Assembly: GCA_030710605.1 (NCBI GenBank)
Contig: CP092874.1
Coordinates: 71,638,555-71,702,554, forward strand
Direction of reading: 5' to 3'
Length of the DNA: 64,000 nucleotides
Source: Cordylochernes scorpioides
Lineage: Eukaryota > Arthropoda > Arachnida > Pseudoscorpiones > Chernetidae
Under the pieces are notes generated by a model, which was given only the letters and a program-made list of their open reading frames with translations, made no database searches and had not been told where the DNA came from. The position numbers and the translations under genes were made by a program. Positions 8,312 through 17,452 of this stretch are shown piece after piece; within the stretch, counting starts at the first letter, position 1, and each line of letters starts with the position of its first letter.

Positions 8312-10025
8312 GGAGCCAATTCTAGCACATTTCAACCCAGACGCTAGAATAGAAATACACACGGACGCATCAATCGTGGGATTAGGCGCGGTGCTAATGC
8401 AACCGGACAATGACGGTTTTTTACACCCGATCCACTACTTGTCGAGAACGACATCGAAACACGAGAGTAAATATGGTATCTCAGAACTAGAGTGTTTAGC
8501 AATAGTCTGGGCTCTACAAAAGTTACGGCCGTACATCTTCGGGAGAGAATTCAGAGTCGGAACCGACCATAGAGCGTTAACGTGGCTAGCTAACGTACGT
8601 GACCCGTGCTCAAGACTTACTAGATGGGGGTTAAAACTCATGGAGCACGACTTTGAAATAGTCCACCGCGCAGGGAGGAAGAACGTTGCACCGGACGCAC
8701 TCTCACGCAACCCGTTCCACAAAAACGATACGAACGTCGAAGACAACTTCAACGATTTAACGGCATGCACAGTACGGATCGACGAAAACGGTCAAAAGGA
8801 AGACATGTTTTGCCGCGATATTACCGGGAAACTACCAGACGCTAAAACACGGGACGAATATAAAAAAATAAACGGGATCCTTTATAAAAAGAACCATGCA
8901 ACACAAGGTAACCAATGGTTGGTCGTAGCACCAAAGCAAAGCGTATCCGAAATAATGAAAACAGCGCACGATATACCCGAGGCAGGACACATGGGGGTAG
9001 CGAAGACGGTCCACCGTATTAAGCAACGGTTCTACTGGAAAGGTCTGGAAGAAGACGTGCGGAAATACGTTCGGTCGTGCAAAGTGTGCCAGGCCTTCAA
9101 ACCACAGAGGTTCAAACCCGCAGCCCCACTAGAACCGTTACCACCAGCAACAGACATCTGGGAACGAGTGGGAATAGACCACCAAGGTCCTTTCAAAAAA
9201 TCGGTAGAAGGCTACGAACACATTCTAACGATCGTAGACCATTTTAGTAAATACGCACTCGCAATCCCGGTAAAAGATACAAAGGCGGAAACCACGTGCA
9301 ACGCACTCTCAGACAATCTGCTCTACGTTTTTGGTACTCCGAAATGCATAATATCCGATCAAGGCAAATCTTTCGATTCGAGTACTTTTAGAGACTTTAC
9401 ACGGTTGTACGGGATTAAACATATTATGGCTTCCGCGGCACACCCGCAAACAAACGGCTTATGCGAAAAACTCAACGGCATCATAAAAAACGGCATCAGA
9501 GTTTATCTCGAGGACGATCACGCCGAATGGCCGAGATTCGTAAAAACGGCGACTTTTGCGTATAACTCGTCCATTCAGTCGTCGACACAGGTGACACCGC
9601 ATAAGTTGATATTTGGCGTAGAACCGAGGACGTCCCTAGACGTAGGACTACCAACCGTCGACGAGCCAGTAAAAACTTACGACGAATACGTGACCAACCG
9701 CATCTTAGAAAACGAGAGATTAAAGAAAATTGCCGACGAAAACTACCGAGACCGGACAATGATGACGAAGTGTCAGTATGACCTTGCGAACCGTGACCGC
9801 TTCCGGAAGTTTGAAGTGGGCGACCTGGTACTACTGGAGTCGTCCCGCAGGAAACCAGGGAACACAGAGAAATTTCTACCGAAATACGTAGGACCGTACG
9901 TAATAACGGATAGAATCAAGGAAACGACATATAGGTTACGACCACAGGACGGACGCAACGAAAATAGTAGGCGCCAGAGCACGTTAGCACACGTGTCGAG
10001 ACTTAAGGAATTTTTAGAGAGATAA
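8304..10025 (+). CDS. Gypsy-1 Pol, C-terminal part: RNase H and integrase
   Basis: 573-codon frame continuing Pol in a different frame from the upstream ORF. RNase H starts with IHTDASIVGLGAVL near residue 18 and ends with the DALSRNP signature. Integrase follows: HHCC zinc finger (H..H, then CKVCQAF) and a DDE core with GIDHQGPF, IISDQGKSF and GLCEKLNG. The C-terminal segment has a VGDLVLLE motif and a GPYVI-type fold, with no obvious chromodomain. The frame stops 42 bp before the 3' LTR. Loss of a separate start suggests it is translated only as a Gag-Pol extension. Confidence 0.9.
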   Translation: MTEEPILAHFNPDARIEIHTDASIVGLGAVLMQPDNDGFLHPIHYLSRTTSKHESKYGISELECLAIVWALQKLRPYIFGREFRVGTDHRALTWLANVRDPCSRLTRWGLKLMEHDFEIVHRAGRKNVAPDALSRNPFHKNDTNVEDNFNDLTACTVRIDENGQKEDMFCRDITGKLPDAKTRDEYKKINGILYKKNHATQGNQWLVVAPKQSVSEIMKTAHDIPEAGHMGVAKTVHRIKQRFYWKGLEEDVRKYVRSCKVCQAFKPQRFKPAAPLEPLPPATDIWERVGIDHQGPFKKSVEGYEHILTIVDHFSKYALAIPVKDTKAETTCNALSDNLLYVFGTPKCIISDQGKSFDSSTFRDFTRLYGIKHIMASAAHPQTNGLCEKLNGIIKNGIRVYLEDDHAEWPRFVKTATFAYNSSIQSSTQVTPHKLIFGVEPRTSLDVGLPTVDEPVKTYDEYVTNRILENERLKKIADENYRDRTMMTKCQYDLANRDRFRKFEVGDLVLLESSRRKPGNTEKFLPKYVGPYVITDRIKETTYRLRPQDGRNENSRRQSTLAHVSRLKEFLER

Positions 10026-10067
10026 CGGCGACTCGAGGGACCGAGTCTAAGATAAGAGGGGGGGTGG

Positions 10068-10501
10068 TGTTGTGTGTCAATAAGCAACCGACCGGAAATA
10101 CACGTGACCGTTACAAAATTATCTTAAATTTTGTTTATTTTATTAATTATCAGAGAAACGGCACCACAGAGATAACAGGTACAAGTTGTATTTGACCACG
10201 GACCGCCGTTTTCGCGGAATGCTTACAAATACAACGTGCCAGTTATCGTTTGACCTTCGTGCTATTTTTATTATTTTTTTTTTGTTGTTTTTTTTTTATC
10301 CTTGCCCGGCGAACGAAAGATGTCTTGCACCAGATCTAACCCTCCCAACGGCTATACCGCAGAGAATCGGACCTCAACAACCCTCCAGAATCGGACCACA
10401 AGCCCAGCCCTGGAACGGGCCATGATGACCATAGCCCACCAGGACAATGTGCTGCAACCTACCAATAATTTGAGTTTTATATCCCCACTTCAGCCTCATC
10501 A
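10068..10501 (+). repeat. Gypsy-1 3' LTR (434 bp)
   Basis: Matches the 5' LTR. It repeats the gag ATG and 60 codons before running into flanking DNA (ORF 10302-10508), which has no function of its own. Confidence 0.92.
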
Positions 10502-10505
10502 ATAT

Positions 10506-10727
10506 TAATTGAAACCATTGAGTGTGTACTTTTTCTATTTATTCTTTTATTTTCATGATTAACTTTTAGTATCAGGAACACAAAATGGCATTAATACATA
10601 TTTTTGAAACATAAATAATTACAAATAATATTTTATTCTAATTGAAGAGTATAGCAGTTGAAAGGAAATAAATATGGAAAATAAAAAGAAAATTTTAAAA
10701 TATTATTTAAAAATAATCATGAAGATC
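10506..10727. other. pogo-A internal sequence, noncoding
   Basis: AT-rich sequence between Gypsy-1 and PAL copy 2. No frame is recognisable. Confidence 0.35.
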
Positions 10728-10799
10728 TTTTTAAAAATTCTTAAGGCACAATTTGGATTATAGATTATAAACACAAGGTAATAAGACCAAATCCAAATA

Positions 10800-11958
10800 C
10801 AGTAAAACCCCTCTATAGTGAACCCCATTGGGACGGGACTTTTGGTTCACTATAGCCACGGTTCACTATAGCCACGGTTTGGGTATTTAATTTTTTTTTT
10901 AGGATATAATTAAAGGGCATGCGCAAAAAAAAAAAAAAAGAGGCTACCTCTTAATATTGGCTGCTTTTTTCCCCCTAAATTAACCTATTTCTATATATTA
11001 AAGCTGTATATTAAAATAAAAACAAAATCATGTGAAAATATTGCCTTTTTGATCAGTTCCTCTGATAATTTAATTAGTATAAATGCAACCAGCCCCCCCA
11101 TATGTCAAAAAAATCCAAGAAAAGAATACCTTATTTATAAAAATTAAATAAAAACTTTATTAATAATATTTTAAAAGGTATAAAAATATATTTTAAATAA
11201 ATATTATTATATTACAATATAGGATACAAAGGCTTACTTGAAGAAGTCTGTTATTTTTTTCTGCTTTAACATATTCCTCATAATGACACTGACGATAGCG
11301 GAAATAGTTGGGATTGATTCCTCTTTGTAGCATTTTTTTTTAGTCTTCTTTTTTGCCATATCGTAGAAATGCAACTTTTGCTCATTTTCATTCTCTTCCG
11401 AAGTTCCGCTTGCGATGTACCACTCTCAATAGCTTTTATGATGGTTAATTTCTTTTCAAGTGATATCTTGGTACGAGCGACTTTTTCTTTGGCACTTCCA
11501 TTATATTTTAAAACTGGTTTTAATAATTTAATCATGTTTTAAGGAATTTTCCTAATGTAGAGTTAAGAAATTTAGTTTTCAATAAGGCATGAAAAATTTA
11601 TAAAAGTGCGCAGTATAAAAATAGAACGTGAATATAAACAAACAATGTCGCTAAATTCTTTGTTTTGAATTGCGATCTGTGAGCTAGAGCTCACACAAAA
11701 TTTTAATTAGTTTTGAAAATTATAATTTTGGAATTTTAGAATTAAAATTAAAAGTTCGTTATAAGCATGGTATTTTTTATAGAATTTAATATTTTGGGAC
11801 CAAAATTGGGTTCGTTATAGCGATAGTTCGCTAGTTTGAAAAGTGAAAAGTTCGTTATAGCGATGGTAATTTTAATGGAATGGAATTGGGATTTTCGATG
11901 GGTTCGTTATAAGGGAAGGTTCGTTATATCCATGGTTCGTCATAGCGGGGTTTTACTG
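10800..11958 (-). mobile_element. pogo-B: Tigger-like DNA transposon inside PAL copy 2
   Basis: Termini CAGTAAAACCCCTCTATAGT (left) and the inverse GGGGTTTTACTG (right), flanked by TA (10798-10799, 11959-11960). TTCGTTATAGCG-type subterminal repeats occur several times at 11810-11950. A small minus-strand transposase remnant lies at 11278-11535. Poly-A and AT-rich filler make up the rest. Internally deleted copy. Confidence 0.85.
11278..11535 (-). pseudogene. pogo-B transposase N-terminal fragment (CENP-B-type HTH)
   Basis: 85 codons. RTKISLEKKLTIIKAIESGT, followed by SQAELRKRM and SKSCISTIW, is the N-terminal helix-turn-helix of Tigger/CENP-B-like transposases, which binds the terminal repeats. 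The DDE catalytic domain is absent. It lies between the pogo-B termini. Confidence 0.75.
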
Positions 11959-11969
11959 TAAATAAATAG

Positions 11970-12085
11970 TGTGTGACGTTTCGGTAACAGCGTTGTTACC
12001 ATCTTCAGACAAAAGTCATTCAGTACTTTTGTCTGAAGATGGTAACAACGCTGTTACCGAAACGTCACACACTATTTATTTATTT
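11970..12085. ncRNA. Paired hammerhead-like ribozyme cores in PAL copy 2
   Basis: Plus strand: CTGAAGA at 12033-12039, stem II GGTAACA/TGTTACC with loop ACGC at 12041-12058, GAAAC at 12059-12063, GTC at 12064-12066. The minus strand has the mirrored set at 12008-11975. Core order and invariant bases fit a hammerhead with a collapsed stem III (AC/GU, no loop). One unpaired U precedes stem II. PLE-associated hammerheads of this kind are known to cleave as dimers. Activity here is untested. Confidence 0.6.
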
Positions 12086-12109
12086 GGATTTGGTCTTATT
12101 ACCTTGTGT

Positions 12110-12264
12110 TTTTAAAAATTCCTTTATAGATGTTTGTTTTTGCTCTGAAATTCTTTTCAGGATGTATTCCAGATGGTCTATTTTTAAAAGACATGCCTGT
12201 CTTTCTTCCTCTGAAATGTCTTTTAAATAACAAAGAGTTTTGATTGTATTAAAGGCATCCACTG
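12110..12264 (-). pseudogene. pogo-A transposase C-terminal fragment
   Basis: Reads DAFNTIKTLCYLKDIS, then LLKIDHLEYILKRI and TSIKEFL, like the helical tail of Tigger-type transposases. It is interrupted on its 3' side by PAL copy 2, whose target duplication lies in this sequence. Confidence 0.55.
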
Positions 12265-12812
12265 CTGCTGCAGGTGTTATTGATTTTGTGTTTTAATCTT
12301 TTATAATAACATGGAAATGGAATATTGAAATAAAATGTTATCATAATCATTGTGGCTGCATTTAATAAAGATTTATTTATTTAAAAGAAAATTATTCATA
12401 AATTAAAAAAAAAACTGAAATATTTCAATGTTGAAAATTGAGAAGAAAATAATATTTATTAGAGCGCGATGCCTAAATTCCCGCATACAAAAAAACACAA
12501 TAACACTCGTGACATTGCGCAACGGCACACCGCAAAGTGAAACTTAAACTAACCAGAAACCAAAAGTGTGCAGGCGCGATAATATCAGAGCTGCCGCTGT
12601 AATACCTTTTTAGCGGTAAAGTTGTATGTAAAAAAACATTCAACTGTCAAAATTTTTAATTTTAAAATGGTCGAACTATCGGAAGTGTCGTATTATCGAT
12701 AGTGTCGAATTACGGTTTGTTATTTGATAGGCCGGAGGTCGGGACATCAGAACATGGTCGAATTAACGTAGAGTGTCGAATTGGCATGCGTCAAATTAAC
12801 GAGGTTATACTG
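12265..12812. other. pogo-A right-end noncoding region
   Basis: AT-rich, with GTCGAATTA-type repeats from about 12670 to the terminus. No gene. Confidence 0.5.
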
Positions 12813-13009
12813 TATATAACACACTACTGAGAAAACTATATCAAAATATTGGAGTGTGGAAAATGGCAAACTGAATGGAAAAAAATCAATATTTCTTACT
12901 ATCCCCCCAAAAAAAAGGAAATCCAAAGATCTGCAGCAACTAAAGGACCATTACACTTATCCCACATGCAAGTAAAATATTTCTCAAAATAATTTAGAAT
13001 AGAACCTCA

Positions 13010-13990
13010 ATTAAATAGAGAATTACATCCAGAATAAAATGGTGTCAGAAGAGGTAGAACGGCAATAAATCAAATAGCAAACATGTGGAAAAGCATAAAG
13101 AGATAAAGAAATGTTTGTTTCATCGACTATAACAAAGTTTTTTGCTGTGTAATATACACAAAACTATGGAGAACACCAAGACTTATGGAAATGCTATAAC
13201 ACCTAAATGTCCTGATTAAAGAACTATATTCAGAACATGATAAGGTACAATTTGGATTATAGATTATGAACACAAGGTAATAAGACCAAATCCAAATAGA
13301 TAAATAATGTGTGACATTACCGATTATGTGTCACACACTATTTTTAATTATTTGGATTTGGTCTTATTACCTTGTGTTTATATTCAGAACAGGAAGCCAC
13401 AGTTAAGACGGAATATGGGAATACTGATTTGCATAAATATCTTCAACCTCCACACTGAACATATCATGAGCTGATCTTGATGAAATAGATGTACGTATTG
13501 GAGGAATGAAAATAAATAACCTTCGCTATTCTGATAATGCCACACTGCTATCAAAAAACTAAGAAGACCTAAAAGAGATTATTGAGAAAGTTAAAGAAGG
13601 AACTGAAAATTTTGACTCAAAATATCAGAAAGACTAAAAAATTATAACTACCTATAATAGAAAGTTTTTGAAAAATCAACAAGCGCAAAAAAATTGATAT
13701 AATTCATCACTTCATTTTCTTAGGATCCTGGATTGATAAGATGGAGGTTGCTAAGAGAAAATAAAAAGAAGAATAGCACTAGGAAAAGAGACGCAATGAT
13801 GAAATTACAAAAGATTATGAAAGATGTGAAAGGCAATTTATTTAAGATAAAGAAGAGAATTGTAGAGGCATTTCCTGTTGTCACCTACGGATGTAGAAAC
13901 AGACTCTCAGAAAAGAAGAAACAACAAGATTTCAAAATGTGGACAAGGAGAAGGCTACTCAGAGTGTATGGACAGAAAAAAGAATAAATA
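13010..13990 (+). pseudogene. RTE/BovB-like LINE reverse transcriptase relic
   Basis: Decayed RT. Recognisable pieces in order: RRGRTAINQIANMW, CFIDYNKVF, LIKELYSEHD; then past a PAL insertion NRKPQLR and INIFNLHTEHIM; then FPVVTYGCRNRLSEKK, which is the end of the RT region in RTE-type LINEs, inside an 84-codon frame at 13733-13987. Many stops and frameshifts; the catalytic YADD region is unreadable. Old and nonfunctional. Confidence 0.6.
13238..13378. repeat. PAL copy 3, internally deleted
   Basis: Flanked by perfect 13-bp repeats TATATTCAGAACA (13225-13237, 13379-13391) inside the LINE relic. Long left end (AAGGTACAATTTGG...), short right end (CCTTGTGTT). Only the outer arms remain: GTGTGTGACATTACC and a short CACACACTATT arm, with no ribozyme core. 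Confidence 0.88.
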
Positions 13991-14516
13991 TTCCAATTTT
14001 AATTGAAATTAATTCTGGTAGTGGTGGTGTTGTGTCCAGTAGGAATTTATTATTTTTAATATTTGTTGGTTCTTTAGAAATATTTTAATGACTTGAAATT
14101 TGGTTGTCTTATCTCTGTTGGTGTCTATGTTAATTTCTTCATATTTTATGGATTGGTTTTTTTATTAAGAAGGCGAGTCCTCCTCCATCTCACCGCTCAC
14201 AATCTTTTCCTTACAGTGATGTAACCAGGTATTGCACATTTCAGGTTTTCATTGAGCTTGGTTTCCTGGAGACATGCTATATTAATGTGATGTCATACAG
14301 CAGTCTACTCAGCTCTCCTTCTGTGTTCCATTAATCCTGGTAAATCCCTAGAATCCCAAATATGTAAGCAAAGACTGACTCTTTTTTGGGCATATAATGA
14401 GAAGCAAATGGCTTGGAATATTGATGTTAGGTAAAATTGAAGGAAGAGAGGAAGACCCGCAATGAGATAGGAGTCAAGAAAGATACCAGGTCACTAGATG
14501 GGCTGCAAATGATAGC
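13991..14516. other. Unassigned DNA, possibly LINE-derived
   Basis: No intact frame. The minus strand shows scraps such as MCNTWLHHCKEKIV that may come from a LINE endonuclease region; this is too weak to assert. Confidence 0.3.
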
Positions 14517-14524
14517 CACCAACA

Positions 14525-15004
14525 CAGGGGTCGTCAAACTTTCGAGTCGGAAGAGTCAAAAATTACTATTTACAAATTGTCAAAGCTTTTGAAGAGCCAC
14601 AACATTTTTTCTTGCCAACAATAAATAGTATACCTATCCCCCGATTTACACGGTAGATAACGTTCCTGAGAAAAACGTGTAAATCGGGGGATAGGTATAC
14701 ACAGAAATAAAAATAAAATGCATTGACAGGTTAAAATATGTAGTCAGCACATAAGCTCGGGATTCCTTGTGAGATATGTACACAGCGCATGTGTTCAATC
14801 ATAGTAGCATTTAGTATAGTGCGATAAAAACAAAAAAAAAAAACACTTATTTGGAAAACCGTGTAAAAGCGAAAACGTGTAAAAAAAAGTACCGTGTAAA
14901 TTGGGGGATAGGTGTACTTGCATAAATAATATTTGCTTATGGAACAATATAAAGAGCTTCACATCCAAAGAGCCGGCTCACAAGCCACAATTTGCTGACC
15001 CGTG
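14525..15004. mobile_element. Non-autonomous hAT-type element (MITE)
   Basis: Ends CAGGGGTCGTCAAA (left) and, read inward from the right, CACGGGTCAGCAAA. The flanks CACCAACA (14517-14524) and CACTAACA (15005-15012) are an 8-bp duplication with one mismatch, the hAT hallmark. Contains the subterminal AGAGCCGGCTCACAAGCCAC stretch. No transposase. It has been invaded by a second MITE. Confidence 0.75.
14629..14916. mobile_element. MITE with CCTATCCCCCGATTTACAC termini
   Basis: TACCTATCCCCCGATTTACA begins at 14631, and its inverse (TGTAAATTGGGGGATAGGTG) ends near 14914. The first 63 bp (14633-14695) form their own hairpin, since the inverse motif already occurs at 14675-14695. TA at the borders fits a Tc1/pogo-type insertion. 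Nested in the hAT MITE. Confidence 0.7.
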
Positions 15005-15012
15005 CACTAACA

Positions 15013-15797
15013 GATCAAATTAGAGAATTTTTGTCTTTATAGTCACCAAAAGTTGAACTCAAGTTGACAAATACTAAAAAGCAATATCAAACCTCATATA
15101 TGTTTCAATTTTTTGGATTAAATAAATTTCCGTGCCATTCTGTCTATCTTAATTTTCTTTATACATGAGATTACTATGGACTGAGTGTAGTGTGGATCTT
15201 AGAGTGACGGGGAGTCTGACGATGACATTGCCTCCACTCCCATTTTCTCAGAAGAGGACACAGCTTCAATCAGCAGCGAGGCTTGGAGAAGGCGGGACAA
15301 GAAGTAAGTATATTTTGTCCATGTCAATTTATTTTTCTAGCTACTTCTGTCTATGGACATTTTATTATTATTATTTTTATTTGTTTATTTTTTTTAGCCC
15401 TAGCACATGCGATCGCGGCAAAAGTTGAGGTTAATTCCTCTTTATAACAATTTTAATAGCCTTTTATTTTATCTCTTCTAATAGAAAAGTTATATTTTTC
15501 ATTTTAACATGTTCTAAAATTGTGCCTGTTTTTCACTTTGAAAAGTTTTGAAAATGACCCTTTTTTTAATAGTAATAACATTTTTGTTTTTTAGAATGTT
15601 TTTGTTTTTTTTATTTTAGAAGCCATTTGCATTTTTTATTTCAAATTTTATGGATGCAAAGATATTTTATTTAATAAAAATTATAATGTGTAAAAATTTA
15701 TACAACATACAGCAAAAATAGAATGTAAATGAAAACGAACAATGCCGCTAAATTTATTGTTTTGAAATCGCGATCCATGAGCTGAAACATGCACAAA
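15013..15797. other. Unassigned AT-rich DNA
   Basis: An 87-codon frame at 15165-15428 shows no recognisable domain and runs into T-rich sequence; I do not call it a gene. Confidence 0.35.
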
Positions 15798-15857
15798 TTT
15801 TTTTTTTTTTTTAAATATTATTCCATTGTATAATTATACAAGGTCATGGAGACTATT
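15798..15857 (-). pseudogene. LINE 3' end and poly(A), distal piece
   Basis: Minus-strand continuation of the LINE at 30161-30740, cut off by Gypsy-2 (TATT duplication). It holds the probable stop codon, a short 3' UTR, and a 15-bp T-run at 15798-15812 that is the poly(A) tail in minus orientation. Confidence 0.6.
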
Positions 15858-17452
15858 TGATGGGTTCCCGGTTTGGATAGTTGAAAAGGGAGGATACACA
15901 ATGTGACTTATTAAAAGTTTCCTTACTTAAGTATATATATATATATGGCAAATTAGGCCAACAACCCCATGTATATAACCCGCAGGAAGACCTTAATGTT
16001 GTATAATAGCAGCACAGATGTCAGTGATGCACTATCGGCATATGTCTTTACATCATCACATTCACAAGGGAAAAAAAAAACTCTGTAATTGATTAAGGGT
16101 TGAGCTAAAACAAGGTTCGAGCATATAATTTTGTCAGAACAATGGTCTAAAGATGGAAACAGCCGCGACACTATTATACAATTTCATCAGACAACCCATG
16201 AAATCGTTATTAAATTGGGCAATCTATAAAACACTGAAACACAGACACTCGCGGCAATGTATGTGGCCGGTAATTTATGGGAGACTTGATTATTAGTAAC
16301 ATTCCCTTCAAATAGGTAAGAAACATACAACATTTCATTTAAACAGTGGGAATAGCACCATAAGGCAAATTATGTATGAAATAGGTAACAGAGGAAACAA
16401 GAAAATTTCTCTAGATATTTATTTAAATATCTTAAAATTTGGGAACATGTCTATACTGACGAGATATGCTATGTACATAGTAAAATTTAGATAGAGGTGA
16501 CCTGAAGTTATTTTATAGCCCTTTAGGGCCCATGCGAAATCTAGGTTGGCTACTACACAAAAAAGGGGGGGAAGGCGCTAAGTCATAATGACAAATGGCT
16601 TACCTTTTCTCGAAAGTGGCGGCAAGGTCTGGTCTCCTCTACGTCTCAGGCCCGACTAAAAATCGTCCTTCTCACTGAGCGACTCCGATCGAATCCTGCC
16701 TTTTGGCAAAGAACCTTCTTTTATATCATCCCTCTCTCCATTTTCATTCGCCGAAAGAAACCAATCAAAATGGCCAACGGCTCCAGTATCAATTTCATAG
16801 ACGCCCCAGGCCTCATCAAAATAGAACATATAGTATTACCAAAACAAAAAAAAAATCTCAAGAGAGAAACAACATGGCACTAGTGTAAGATTTCAGACTC
16901 CAGGCCTCTTCCATCAAAATAGAACATATAGTATTACCAAAACAAAAATCTAAAGAGAGTAACATCTACGGCGATAGTGTAAAATTTCAGACGCCAGCCC
17001 TCCCATCCACATGGATTGAAATACCATCCTCCCTTTTTCTCGGGACGATATATATATATCGCTCCCCCCCTCCGTCTTAGCTAAAATTGACACAGGCCCC
17101 TTTTCACTTGCACTGTAATATAACGCTTTCCTTTCTCGGTTCAGTCTTTTAGAGATCTTCCTTCTCCATTTTTTTTTTTTTTTTTTTTTTTTCTGGTCAC
17201 CTTTACCTAAATTTTTGGTGAGGGGAATATATGTACATATGAAACAACAGTTTCCAGCTCGGATGTCTCTGGATGTCTTCTTCTTTACCAGGCATCAGCT
17301 TTCGGCATGGAAGTCTGGTGTCATCTGTTGTCTAGGTTTCTGGGCAAAAAGAATGGTCTGTAAGTCTATGTGGGAGGGAAGCCATGTATCCATTTGATTT
17401 GATTATACATACGCCTTCTGTTGGGGTATGGTTACAAAAACGTGCCCCAACA
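15858..17452 (-). repeat. Gypsy-2 3' LTR (1595 bp)
   Basis: Direct copy of 28568-30160. Inside are two tandem-like blocks containing AGAACATATAGTATTACCAA (16826-16862, 16920-16955), a TA-rich stretch and a T-run near 17169-17192. Small frames here recur in the other LTR and are not genes. Confidence 0.95.

Larger units (their letters stand above)
5150..10501 (+). mobile_element. Gypsy-1: Gypsy/Ty3-type LTR retrotransposon, near-complete
   Basis: Two LTRs (5150-5580, 10068-10501) begin TGTTGTGTGTC and end CAGCCTCATCA. They are almost identical apart from T/A homopolymer lengths and a few substitutions, which suggests a recent insertion. ATAT on each side (5146-5149, 10502-10505) is the target duplication. 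A TGG-initial primer-binding-like site starts at 5583. A G-rich tract at 10057-10067 precedes the 3' LTR. Gene order gag, protease, RT, RNase H, integrase is Ty3/Gypsy order. There is no envelope gene. It sits inside pogo-A. Confidence 0.93.
10743..12108. repeat. PAL palindromic repeat, copy 2 (contains pogo-B)
   Basis: Left end AAGGCACAATTTGGATTATA and right end TTATTACCTTGTGTT, bordered by near-identical repeats of TTTTTAAAAATTC(C)TT (10728-10742, 12109-12124). The target is the pogo-A transposase fragment. The PAL sequence is split at CCAAA|TA by pogo-B. Both arms carry intact hammerhead-like cores (11975-12008 minus, 12033-12066 plus). Confidence 0.88.
4988..12812 (-). mobile_element. pogo/Tigger-like DNA transposon pogo-A, split by Gypsy-1 and PAL
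   Basis: The left end TA|CAGTCGAACCTCTTTAATT and the right end, read inward as CAGTATAACCTCGTTAATT, are similar inverted termini. Both are bordered by TA (4986-4987, 12813-12814), as expected for pogo elements. Internal subterminal repeats of the TTAATTCGAC type occur near both ends. Removing Gypsy-1 (5150-10501) and the PAL/pogo-B block leaves about 1.1 kb, including a transposase C-terminal fragment at 12110-12264 on the minus strand. The pairing of the two ends is inferred, because they differ at several positions. Confidence 0.6.

Noticed and set aside
15953-17397. Several 60-72-codon frames in the left Gypsy-2 LTR (repeated at 28.6-30.1 kb)
   Set aside because: They recur only because the LTR is duplicated, have no domain, and conflict in strand and frame.
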